Positions 1-11,077 of a DNA stretch of 64,000 nt are shown one piece after another. A program made the position numbers and the translations under genes. The first letter of the stretch is position 1; each line of letters opens with the position of its first letter. This stretch comes from Staphylotrichum longicolle (lineage: Eukaryota; Ascomycota; Sordariomycetes; Sordariales; Chaetomiaceae). Under the pieces are notes generated by a model, which worked only from the letters and a program-made list of their open reading frames with translations, had not been told where the DNA came from and made no database searches. Location: contig JAHCVI010000001.1 in NCBI GenBank assembly GCA_019096155.1, positions 12,425,243-12,489,242 of the forward strand, read 5' to 3'.

Positions 1-2042
1 GAGGCGTCATGATGAGGGGGTCCCTCCCAATCCTGCCACCATGGCCCGTGTATGTGGTCTTGAAGACCTTGACAAAGTTCTCAACGCTCTGCTTGTCGAT
101 GCAGTTGTCCACAACCACGAAGGCCCAAGACAGGAGCTCCTGCTTGTTGGGAGCGACGAATTTCATGCCGCGAAGATCCCAACGACCCGTCATCTTGGGG
201 TCCGTGGTCCGGTTGCCGAACTGGATGATCGGGTTGGGGATAAGCTTGGCAGTGACCATCGGCATGGTCGGATTGATCTTGACGCCGAAGTGGGCAAGGT
301 ACCGATCCTTATCCCACTCGAGGTTCTGCACCATCGACATGACCTCGTTCTTGCGCTGCGGGGGACGCTGCACCGCGAACTTGATCATCTCCTGAGTCTG
401 TTTGTCTATGTCAGTCTTTGTAAACTCGCGGGAGCAACTGAGAGGGAGGACATACCTGGTTGGGGTCCAACTTGAAGGGGTACGGGTTGAACCGGTGGAC
501 ATCGCAAACTTCCATGGGGAAGAAGCCGGCCTTGGTCGTCTCGATGAGAGGAAGGAACCAGTACTGGACCTTGAACTTGTACTGCTCGAAATAGTACTGA
601 GCAATGCTGTACTTCTTCTTCGAGCCATCGGGCATTGTCTTTTCGAAGGTGACCGCCCGTGCGTTGGCGCCCTGCTCGCCATACTGGGGTTCGAACGCGA
701 TGCGCTTGACCTTGTACTCCTTGGAGGCCTGAACATCCTTGCCACGATGGTTCACCTGGAAGCGGATGTTCTGCAGACGACGGAGAGCCTTGAAAGCCTC
801 AGACATGCCCCAGGAAGGGCCATTACCCGGCGAATCAATCTTGACTGGCAGCAGAGCCTTCCGCATACCCTCGTAGTCCACTAAATGCAGTGTCAGTTTA
901 GTCGACACCAAAACGTGATGAGAGCAAGAATGCCATCCGGCCACTCACAGTTCTCCCACTTGCGATCCATGCAGCCCAAAAAGTTGCGAGCCAGCTGCTC
1001 AAACTTTTGGCCGATCCAGAACGTCTGATTAGAGACATCGACGTTGACACCGAGTCCAAAGCCGCCAGACTTGAGTGACTATCGCACTGTTAGCACTTTC
1101 AAAGAGAGTTGAAGAGACAGCACGTACGTCGTTGAGGCGAATGGCCGAGTAAATGCCTTTGATGGCCTCGGTGGTCTGGTTTAGACGCTTGGTCTGCGAT
1201 TGATCGTTGAAGAGCGTGCGCTTGATGAGACGCATGCGCTCGGAGGGACCCTGGCGAAGAACATGGTCAAGGAAGCCTAGACATAGTGAGCGACAACAGT
1301 TGACAAATACAAAGCTCTTGGTACTCACTGATGCACTCTAGCACCGTGTTGTCCCAATCCATCTTCTTGTTCAGATATGCCTGGAGGGCCTCCATGCGGA
1401 CCTTGCAAGTCTGCTTGAGCTCGAACTGGAAAATGTTGTTCTCTCGGCCAGGGCGACCCTCGTCAGCGCCCAGATCAACGCTCATCTTGAACCCGGTGAC
1501 ATTGTTGGTCGACCTGTTGGATACTCTGTCAGTAACCCAAAAGCTTCACAATACCATCGTCACTCACCAGGCAAGCTTTCGATTGTCATAAAGCCAGGGG
1601 TTCTTGAGCTGGGCCAACTTGCCCTGAACAGCCTTAGATGCCCAGACCTTCTTGTAAACGACAATGCCCTTAGGCTCCGGAAAGATGGTGATCTATTAGT
1701 AGATTAGCAGCATGCCCTAACACTTGACCACAGCTTTTAAAGGATACATACGTCGTACTGGTAGACGTCCTTGGTCGAGACGGCCTGGATCCGGAACTGG
1801 TTTACGCCAACACGGATGTCCTGGCACGACGAATTGTAGCCAGGACGGCTGGCAAACGGCGTGTTGGTACGGTCGGCATGCTGAGAAACAGGTCAGCAAT
1901 GGTGCGAGTGGGACTCAAGTGCGTAACCTACCCAGTAGGCCTCAGGAGGCAGGTCACAGCGCTTGTTGATGCCCGGGGGGGGCTCCAGAGGATTCTTCTC
2001 CTTGGGGGCCTTGTCGCCCTGACCGCTCGGGCGGTGCGACAT
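1..2042 (-). CDS. Argonaute protein, N-terminal part (gene runs off left edge)
   Basis: Small-RNA-binding effector of RNA silencing. Eight exons were placed by splice signals and phase: 1932-2042, 1752-1880, 1568-1692, 1329-1513, 1128-1276, 949-1078, 456-880 and 1-397 (cut). Together they give about 550 residues. The order is an N-terminal domain, a linker (FLDHVLRQGPSERM near residue 185), a PAZ domain in exon 7 (SIAQYYFEQYKFKVQYWFLP, then FFPMEV), linker 2 and the start of the MID domain. The PIWI slicer domain lies outside the window, so catalytic competence cannot be judged. The start codon at 2042 is chosen because it opens a clean in-frame first exon (MSHRPSGQGDK) that splices in phase 0. 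Unlike many fungal Argonautes there is no long Gly/Arg-rich N terminus. QDE-2-like versus SMS-2-like type cannot be decided here. Confidence 0.93.
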
Positions 2043-3957
2043 TGTGAGCTTTGATGTAACTCACGGCCAGAGAAGGCTTCCTGGTGCTGAAATGGCTGTG
2101 GTACGGAAAAATGTCAGCAGGTTGTGGTCCAGCGTGGCTTAGAGAGAAGCGATCAAGCAAGAGAGATTTTGCTTGCCAAATCAGCTACTGCTGGATGAGA
2201 GCAGAAGTCAATGATGAAGGGAAGTAAAGTTTGTTGGAATTGCGTACTCAACTGACCAAAGCCACGATCGAGACCTTTCGATGGATGGTGACACTGGGAA
2301 AGAATGAGCGCGGAACTTCAGAGCGATACTCGTTTGTGGCGATGTCCAAAAGAAAGATATCGGGTGTTTGAAGAAGAATGCGTACCGAGTGTTGTGTGGA
2401 GTAGATGCGTGGACTGCAGTGTGGTATGGGGAGGAATGGTTCAAGGTCGAGAAGGTGGAGAGAAGGTTGGGGGGCAAAGGTGGAAGATGGGGAGTAAAAG
2501 GAAAGGTGGATGAAGGCTGAGAAAAAAACCCAAGTTGAGGGAAGGAAATAACTTAGTATTTGAAATGGGGGGTTTGGGTGCCAGGCAGTCATCTCAACTC
2601 GAGTCTCGTTGGCAGGAGCTAGACGGGAAATGACGACTGGGGGAGGGAGGGAGGCGCGAAGAGAACAATCGGACCACTTACCGATTTGCTCGCGCAGCAG
2701 AGTCTGGTTTGAAAGACCAACTTTCTTGCAGTTTCTGCAAGGTATTGGTCAATGTGAGCTCCCAGAACCGGCAGCCGAGTGATGGGGTCTGAAGATGAGA
2801 CGGGTGAAGTGCGGGCAAGGTGACGGAGGGAGGAGATATGTTTGGGCACGGGAGTAAAAAGCAAATGTGGGTGAAGATGAACCTGAAAGTGGGAGGAGGT
2901 TGGGTTTTGTATTAGGATGCAGTGGCTTGGTTGCAGGTGGAAACTGAAGAAGAGATGGAGACGGAGGTGAGGGCGCTAGGGAAGCTAAATCGCAGGGCAG
3001 GATAAACACTTACCGCTTGAGCTTTGCAATTGACTTGAACGGTTGGCAAGCTGAGAGCAAGTGTTAGATTAATCTGGGGATCTGTAGTGTTGCGAGAAAC
3101 GGGAAAAGCAGGTAGCCGATCTGACGAGTAGCTGAGTGGGAGAGGGAGGGATCCAAGTACCTGCAACGATCCGAGATGTTAGTTTCTTGAGTTGGTTGCG
3201 GTGCGGGAAGAGAAGAGTACCTCGAGCGGCAGAAGATAACTGACCAAGGGGCAGAAGTTGTGGTCGGGGCGAGGGAAAGATGAGGAAGAGGAAGAGTAGA
3301 AGTGGATGGAGGAAGATGGAAGGCAGAGCACCGTACTTAAGGGCAGAACCGAGAGGTCGCCGTTGGAGACGGAATATGACCAGAATCAAGCTTGGAGTGT
3401 GTGGGCAGTGTAGATTTTTCTGGGCCAAAGGAACTTTTCTGGGAGATGAGTCGGGGGAAAGGATGCGAGTGTTTGCCAAGCGGCCCTGTTTGGAGATGAC
3501 TCTGTGGGGGCTTGGATCTGACTGACTTTTTGGGTGATACCTTGCGTGTGTGCTCACCTTGACGATGCTCTGGGTAGTATTTTGGGAGAAGTGAGAGGAA
3601 GAAGGTAGAAGTTGCCAACTACTGCGACGAGCTACCAGAGTAGGTAACTCGCGGAATCTCGTTGCGATGGACGTGGGTAGGGTGTCAAGTAGCAGCAGAG
3701 ACGAGAACGCAAAAATAGCAACTCTTACCTTGAAAGCGTGATACAGTTTAGGTAGTTGTTGACGAGTGATAGAGATGGTGGATCGAGTTGCTGGGCTCGA
3801 GAAACCAGAAGGTTGGTCGATACCAGCAGATGCAGGCGAGGTTTGGTGGGTTGGAGAAAGAAAGCAGGACCAAGGTTGAGAGCCTGGTAGAGAATTTATA
3901 GCCGTGGCCAGGAACTTGAAGCCGGGTTGGAGAGCCGGAAGAAGGTTGACGGGCAAG

Positions 3958-3994
3958 GGGAAGCCGGATGGGAAGCCGGATGGGAAGCCGGAAG
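3958..3994. repeat. 12-bp tandem repeat, about three copies
   Basis: The unit gatgggaagccg is repeated about three times in the putative Argonaute leader region. It is a short local duplication with no visible coding role. Confidence 0.7.
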
Positions 3995-4546
3995 TTGTGA
4001 GACTGTGGAGTGGGCAGTGTTGCAGAATGCGAGCCGCGAGGGAGACGACGCTTCCACTTGTCAAAACTCGGGAAGAGCAACCAGTCTTGGAATAAAAGTG
4101 AACGGTTCTTCTTGTTGCCCAGGAACGGGCTCTAGTGCCTACAAGATTAGGAGGATCAAGAGCTCTGAATCTGAGCTTGCCATCTAAGACCGGATTCGTC
4201 TTAGGGCTTGTGCTGAGGCTATCTGCAGCCTGTCTATTGGGATTACTTGTCCATATTTGCCTTCTCACGAACTCTCTACCTATTCAAGTTTTGTGTTCAT
4301 GGCTGATATCATTCAGGACACTGCTACACGTGGGTGTGAATCAGGGCTCGGGGCAGAACCCAACGGGAGCAGACAAGAGGACATCACAGAGCTCAACAGC
4401 AAACGCAATCCAACATTTGTAGGAGCTTACATACCTCCGGCAAGACGAAGCCAGCCATTCCTAGCACTATCAGAGAACATCAGACGGTGGCAGTTTAAAC
4501 CCATCCTGCGCAGCTCACCACACTCCATGTTTCTCCCACAACACCA

Positions 4547-4665
4547 ACATGTTCTTCACCAGTTGTGCGTTATTTGTCATCCCAGATCAATATTCTTGCA
4601 ACGCCAAGAACGTCTTCACCAGTGCAGTGTGCGTTGTGTGTCATCCCAGATTAATATACTTTTCG
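4547..4665. repeat. Degenerate direct repeat of about 60 bp, two copies
   Basis: Two neighbouring copies share the cores tcttcaccagt, tgtgcgtt and gtcatcccagat, starting near 4547 and 4607. A third partial match (gctgtgcgttatccca) lies near 4695. The copies differ by scattered substitutions and small indels, so the duplication is old. Confidence 0.55.
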
Positions 4666-5227
4666 CTTTGCCTACGATCCCATCTATTTCCATGCCCGCT
4701 GTGCGTTATCCCATTACCAAACGGCAAAAAGGACACAGCCCGGCAAGATCAAACCTCCCTCAACAGGCCCTCTTCAAGGCACAGGGAAAAACTCGCCCTG
4801 ACTCTGCCATGTTCCTTCTTCTTCAGCAGCTGAACTGAAACAAAAAGACTCAATGGAGAGCTGCCATGCCATGCCATGCCAATCTTCCTCCATCGCTGCT
4901 CTGGAGATATGGCCGGGAGGATAGTGAAAAAGTGCACCCCTGGTCAGAGAAACGTTCAGGCGCCAACGCCAAACGCACGAAAACACCGCCCTACAAACAG
5001 CCCACCCGTCCTTTATACATATACAATGGCACTGGCCCCTCGTTCAAAAGAGAGGGTGCAGTGACAGGAATAGATACAAAACAAGCCAAGCCAGTCAGGG
5101 GTTAATGTTTGCACCCCTGACTCCGCTCAGCTGAGCCCATGCCCAAACTTTATCATCTCCAATTTCGAGAAACCCAAGTCTCTCGAGACTTGCGTACATG
5201 GCGCCATGTGCATGCCCTCCCCGCGTA

Positions 5228-8200
5228 CTAGTAGGGATGCGGTGGATACCTGGGGTAGCCTCCCTGGGGCGGGGCCTGGCCATACATGTGAGGCGGGGGC
5301 GGCGGGCCGCCATAGCCTTGCTGGCCGACAGGCGGAGGCGGGTACGGCGGCCAGGCCCCCCCCGATCCACCATCGTACTGTCCAGGCTGAGGGTGGCCGT
5401 AACTTGCCTGCGGGGGAGGCGGGCCCTGGGTGTAGACCGCCGGAGGAGGCTCGTAGGAGCCGCTGGACCCGGGCCGAATGGAGCCCTGTCGGTATGGCGC
5501 GGTTGATGCGGGGGGTATGCGACCGCGGGTGCCGTCTCCTCCGACGTAGGGGCTGAGCGGCCGGCCAACGGGAGCAGGCGAGTCACGGTTCTGGTAGCCG
5601 CCGAATTGGCCGGGGTGCTCGGATTGGCGGCCGCTCTTCCAGGCGGAGTACTCGGGAACAGGAGTGTCGCGCAGCAGGTTAGTTACACCGACCGGGTTGA
5701 AGCGATGGAAGTCGTAGAGATCTGCCCGTGGAATCTGACTGAGGAGGAAGGTGATGTCCCGAGCAATCGGGGCTGGCGCAGCGGTGTATGATGCTGCTCC
5801 CTGGCCCTGCATCCGGCGCTGCTGGTCCAAGCGCCGGCCAGCGGCACCCTTAAGGGGAGATGCGCCACGCTGGAACTCGCCAAAGTCATTACGTTGGATC
5901 TTCCGCGGCGGCTCGTCAAAATCATCGGCGGGCAAGGGTCGCTTGGGAGAGTTGGTTGCCGGCAAGAACTGAGGCGCGGGACTAGCGCGCGCAAAGGGGG
6001 GCGGCCGGGGAGAGTTCTGTAGTGAAGGGACCTGTTCGATCGATGGGATCAACAGCTTAGGCCTGAGCTGTGTAGCGGGCGAGACGATGATTCGAGCAGC
6101 GATCGGGTCGAACTTGTCGGTCGAGTATCGCGCAGTGAAGTGGGCAAGCTTCGGGTCCTCCGGGAACAGCTCTGCCATGCGCTTCTCGAGCTTGGCAATC
6201 TGGGCCAGCTCGCCAAATTGCGACTCATACTTATGGAAGTAGGCGTACAGCGGCTTAGCCTTGTGGACCAGTTCCGGCTTTTGTGTAAGGCGGTTGACCA
6301 CTGTCTCGAAGAGAACACGGGCATCTGGGAAAATTAGTCAGGCTGAGCACAAAATGAATAAAAAGGACAAACGACTCACTAGTGAAGTCATCGCGTGAAT
6401 GGAGATACTTGATGTTCTCCAACGTAAAGTTCTCGTCCTCCGGGAACAGTTTCGCACCGCGGTCGAAGATCTTGCCTCCCGCCGGGTCTTTGTAGATGGT
6501 CCACTCGAGCTGTGCTGCGGCAGCATAGACATCGCTGGTGAGACGGCCGCGTTGACGCGCATCCTGGAATGCCTGCCGCATGCCGCCGAGCTCGGTGTTG
6601 GGCTTTCCCTTCCCTTGGATCCGGCGCATCGCGCGGATCAATGCAATCCAGACAAATGAGATGGTCCTCGAGAGGAGCTGGGTCTGTGCAGCATACCCCT
6701 GCTTGATAGCCCTAAGCTGGTCGTTTGTCCGGCTGTCCTTCGCACCCTTGTCCGAGGGGCCTGCCTCGTCCTCGTCGTCATCCTCCTCATCCGACCTGTT
6801 GGCGGAGGTCTCAACAGCCGCCTTGGCCGCCTCTTCAATCCGGGCGATCTCTGCGGTCTCACGATCCTTGAGGCTCTTGACAATACCATACAGGGTGTCC
6901 AAGACTTTGCTGTAAGGAGCTCGCACGGCCTTGCCACGGGCAATCTTGGCCTCATCGTTTTCTTCGATCGGATAGGTGGACTCGATGTAATCGCCGTGCT
7001 TCAGCGCGAGCAAGACACTCTCCGGGTTGGCCTCAATACCCCTTGTGAGGAAGTCCAGCCCGGTCGACACGCCGTCCTTGGACGTGATGTTGTTGTCAAA
7101 ACACCACTGAGCAGCGTCCACCCACATGTCTGGCCAGAATCTCAGGGCCATGAGGGCCTGGTTGTAGACATAGAGAATGCGTTTCTGGTAGAGGCCAGGC
7201 TGGTCTTTGTCATCTTTGAGGTCCAGGGGGTCTGACTTCTCCCAGGCGATCCACCTCTTCCAGATCTCAACCTGTTCCATGTACTCCTGATCACCATCAA
7301 AGCCAGGGGCAGGGGGTAGCCGTGGGAGAGTTGTCCGCTGCAGGCCTCGGGTGATGTTTTCGAGGGCCGTGTTGGCACTCTTGGCCGACATGTACGACGG
7401 GGACTTTTCAGCAAGATACTTGCGGCCAGTTAGCTTGTTGAGACCCATCTCGAACTGGTCGTACTCCTTCCAGAGGGTGTTGACGTTGGCAATGGGCACA
7501 CAAATGGCTCGCTGGTAGGCCTTGCGCATCTGATCCATCTTCTGCTGGTCCTGCCATTGGCTTCCTCCGACTGTGCCAGGTCCAAACTTAATGAACTGGA
7601 TGTACTCGGCCCAGATTCTGCCGGCATCCTTGTCCAGGCCAATGTTGTCGATGACGAAGTCGTAGGCGCGCGAGACGGTCTGGCGAGCGTTGCCGCTGCT
7701 GTCGTTCAGGTCGTTTCGCCGACGGATGTAGTCGAGGTACTTGGTCCAAAGATTTACGTTCAACGTCGACATCAGAGACTTGTTGAAGATAAGCTCTGCT
7801 TCGGGGAAGTTGTTCAGATCAAGCTCCATTGCAAGATACTCAACCCAGACATCGGCCTATACGAGAAGTGTTAGCTCTTGCGCCAGGCTCATCACAGCAA
7901 AGAGCCACTTACAGCTTGCGGGAAAACGGCGAGGAAGCGGTCGTAGATCTGTCTCGACTGCGCAAGGTCGCCTTTGGCCCGATATTCGGCAATCAGTGCC
8001 AGCCAAGAGTCCATTGCACCGCGTGGGTCATCGCGGACGCGATCCTCGAGCTGGGTGATCCTGTCAACTGGTGCTTGAGACACCGGCGCAGCACCGGTGG
8101 CTGTGGGAGCTTGGGGCGCAACAGCGTTGCCATTCTCCTGTCGACCAGCGGGGAGTTCTGCAGCGGCATTCACCTGAGGGGCAGCATCAGATGCAGCCAC

Positions 8201-8647
8201 CGAAGACTTCTTGGCAGTGATGGGAGAGTGAGGGACAGCAGACTGCGAGCCAGTGGCCGCAGTCAGAGTACTCGAGGTAGGATCGGGCGTCTCATCATCT
8301 TCTGAGTCGGAGTCTCCCACTAGGAAGCCTCCTGCCGTCCGCGGCTTTTGCTTAGCGGCGCGCTGGGGAGAGGGCCTGAGGGGGACCTGGTCTGAAGCTG
8401 GCTGAAGGGCCGCAGCAACGAGCGGCGCAGATGTAACTGATGCTGGGTCGTAATCACCCGCATCATCGGTGGCACCATCAGGTGATGGGAGGTCACCTGA
8501 AGCATGTTGAGCTGGAACAACGGAATACTCTGCTTGATCTTCATCGCTGCTACGCTGCTCAATCTCATTTTGCTCGTTGCCATCTGTCGCCTCATAGTCC
8601 CCATTCTCATCCCACGCACCGCTCTGAGCGGGGTCGTATTCAGCCAT
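5228..8647 (-). CDS. rna14: mRNA 3'-end-processing protein Rna14 (CstF-77, Suf family)
   Basis: Scaffold subunit of cleavage factor IA, which works in pre-mRNA 3'-end cleavage and polyadenylation in the nucleus. Exons are 7913-8647, 6380-7856 and 5228-6324; the phases join exactly and give 1102 residues. Residues 1 to about 170 are an acidic, Ser/Pro-rich region. HAT repeats follow (for example WLALIAEYRAKGDLAQSRQI, then WVEYLAMELDLNN just after intron 1), with an acidic insert (DEEDDDEDEAGPSDKG) inside the HAT array. A C-terminal Pro/Gly/Tyr-rich tail ends in YPRYPPHPY. The start at 8647 (MAEYDPAQ) is the first ATG; the frame is open further upstream but only from a TTG. The gene is divergent from asf1. 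No frame damage is seen. Confidence 0.95.
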
Positions 8648-9791
8648 CGTGCGGAGAGACTGTTGTCTTAGATCAAGGCGGTTAGGATCGGTCGCTTGAG
8701 GCGGGGCCTTGGAGGGCGAAAGTGTCTCAGGAACAAAGCGCTGAGGCGGAGCCAAGCCAGATAGCAGCGATTGTCAGCGACCGTGGAGGACTCGGTTTCG
8801 GATGCGAATCGTGCGCGAGGGCGTAGTTGAAGGGGGGGTCGCGACTCGACGCAGCGGTCGGTAACCAGGGCGATGAGCGGAGATCGGGAGTCAGTAGGCG
8901 AGATGAATGCAAGGAATGCTCGAAGATGATCGTGTCTCGTCGAGGTTCGCGGAAGCTGTTTTAGTCAAGGATGGGGAGAAAATGCGACTGCCACATGCTG
9001 GTGAGAAATGACGGCGCCGGGCACACAAACAAAGAAATGCTCAGGTAGGTAATGGCAACCGCACGTTGAATGTGGGATATGCTATTCTCTATTGCATGCC
9101 GTCGGTGCCTCGGCATTCAAAAACAGGCGGTGCTATTGTGTGGTTGGGGTGCCAGAATAAATCGCGATTGGGATTCAATCCAGGTTGCGAAGAAAACCGC
9201 CAACCTCGCAAGTCCCAAGCTCCTTTCCCTGATGAGCATGAGGTGTGGCTTGCATGAGGCGGTGCACGGATGTCAAAAGAGCTTGAGATTGCCACCAGCC
9301 ACAGTTGGATGGCCAGGCATCTGTGGGTCTCGGCTCCCCAGGAAAGTCAGGCGCCAGCGACGCGTTCTGGGCTGCGGTCAATTTACGCGACTCGACCCCT
9401 GCCCGCTGCCAGACCGCGACGGAACTTGCAAGAACGAACGCTCCAAAAAGTGCGCCCACTTTGTCGCCCACTGACCCCTCAAAAGACCCCAGCTGAGCCC
9501 AGGTCTCATTTTAAGCGGGAAGGCGGCCAAAACAAACACAACCTGGAACTGTTGCCCTGACTTAGCGCTTTCCTCAAACATCCTCTGCCGTTGCGTGCCC
9601 AGCCACCACCCTCTTCTTTCCTCTCTCTCTCAACATCCCCCGTCTGAAAATCCCTTCCTCCTTGCATCACTTTCCCTCCAAAAACAACCATAACCGCTAC
9701 ATCCATCGTACATCGTACCACAGTTTTGGTTAATCGACTGCCATACAACAACCCGAACACAAATTACTACCGCCACCCACCAGTCGCAAAC
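8648..9791. promoter_or_regulatory. Shared upstream region of rna14 and asf1
   Basis: A 1.1-kb region between two divergent starts. A pyrimidine-rich tract (about 9601-9680, ccctcttctttcctctctctc) lies just upstream of the asf1 ATG, as is common in fungal 5' UTRs. No gene is seen in it, and no TATA box is convincing. Confidence 0.5.
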
Positions 9792-10821
9792 ATGTCTGTC
9801 GTCTCCCTGCTCGGGGTCAACGTGATCAACAACCCCGCCAAGTTCACCGACACGTACGTCTTCGAGATCACCTTTGAGTGTCTGGAGCCGCTGCAGAAGG
9901 GTAAGCCCCCCAGCCATTCCCTCTCCAACCCTCGCTGCGATTGGAACCCCGTCCTTCCGCAAGAAAAGATCTGACCTTGATATTTTTTCCGTAATGCCAC
10001 AGACCTCGAGTGGAAGCTCACCTACGTCGGCTCGGCCCAGTCGGACAACTACGACCAGGAGCTCGACACGCTGCTGGTGGGCCCCATCCCCGTGGGCATC
10101 AACAAGTTTGTGTTTGAGGCCGACCCGCCCGACACGAAGCGCATCCCCACGGACGAGCTGCTCGGCGTGACGGTCATCTTGCTGACGTGCGCCTACGACG
10201 GCCGCGAGTTTGTGCGCGTCGGCTACTATGTCAACAACGAGTACGAGAGCGACGAGCTGGTCAATGACCCGCCCGCCAAGCCCGTCATTGAGAAGATTCG
10301 CCGCAACGTGCTCGCCAACAAGCCGCGTGTGACGAGGTTTGCGATCAAGTGGTATGTTCACCAATCATCTACTCTTTCGACTCGTTAGCATTGCAGACGG
10401 GAAGCAGACGCTAATCTCTGTGCGTTACAGGGACAACGAGGCTTCTGCCCCCGCCGAGTTCCCCCCCGAGCAGCCCGAGGCTGACCTCGTCGCGGACGAG
10501 GAAGAGTACGGCGCCGAGGAGCTCGCCGAAGAGGAGGAGGCCGAGGCTGTCGAGGCGAACGGCGAAGAGTCCGGCGATAAGGACGCGCAGATGGAGGGCG
10601 TCGAGGGCGCCGAGGGCGAGGGTGAGAACGGCGTGGACGAAGACGAGCTTTCCGACGATGGGAGTGTCGACATTGAGGGCGAGAGCGAGGACGAGCTCGA
10701 GTATGAGGGGCTCGAAGGAGAGGGTGAGGCGAGGGGTGTCGAGGGCGACGAGATGGAGGTTGACAAGCCGGACGCTGCTGCTGGTACAGTACAGCAGCAC
10801 GGAGACGCCATGGTGCACTAG
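9792..10821 (+). CDS. asf1: Histone chaperone Asf1
   Basis: Nuclear chaperone for H3-H4 dimers in replication-coupled and replication-independent nucleosome assembly. Exons are 9792-9900, 10003-10351 and 10431-10821, giving 282 residues. The first ~155 residues are the conserved immunoglobulin-like core: MSVVSLLGVNVINNPAKF at the start, LEWKLTYVGSA just after intron 1, and the strongly conserved YYVNNEY and PAKPVIEKIRRNVLANKPRV. The remainder is a long acidic Glu/Asp tail, as in fungal Asf1. The start codon is fixed by the conserved N terminus. The gene is tail-to-tail with utp22, 256 bp away. Confidence 0.98.
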
Positions 10822-11077
10822 GAAGCTTTGTGCTAAAGTAAAATGGGCGCGACGGAGGGAGTGACGCGGGCATGATGCTTAGGAGTACTGACAGGGATAT
10901 CGTTTTGCATGGGATAGGAGGTTTGGAGGAGGACGTGTTCATACCCTAGACGTTCTGGTTTATCTCGCCTCGAGAGGAATTCACCCCATGGCTATTCACC
11001 AACATGATTCATCCTGTGTGTGGGATGTGTTCAAAACTTTGTTCTTGTCTCACTTCTCTATGCTCGCTAAAAGACTA

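Larger units (their letters stand above)
2043..5227. other. Leader/upstream region of the Argonaute gene and rna14 3' flank; no supported protein
   Basis: No conserved reading frame is visible. On the minus strand there are strong splice-donor matches (GTAAG cores around 2675-2681, 3007-3013 and 3723-3728) and pyrimidine-rich CAG acceptors (around 2087, 2518, 2881 and 2944). They alternate in an order that would suit a spliced 5' leader of the Argonaute transcript. Long open frames here, such as minus 3069-4268, have low-complexity Ser/Pro/Leu-rich composition and no recognisable domain. The region also holds a 12-bp tandem repeat and a decayed ~60-bp repeat, listed separately. Confidence 0.5.

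Noticed and set aside
3069..4268. Long minus-strand open frame (399 codons) upstream of Argonaute
   Set aside because: Low-complexity Ser/Pro/Leu-rich composition, repeated GFPSGFPSGFP from the local tandem repeat, no ATG in good context, and splice-like signals run through it.
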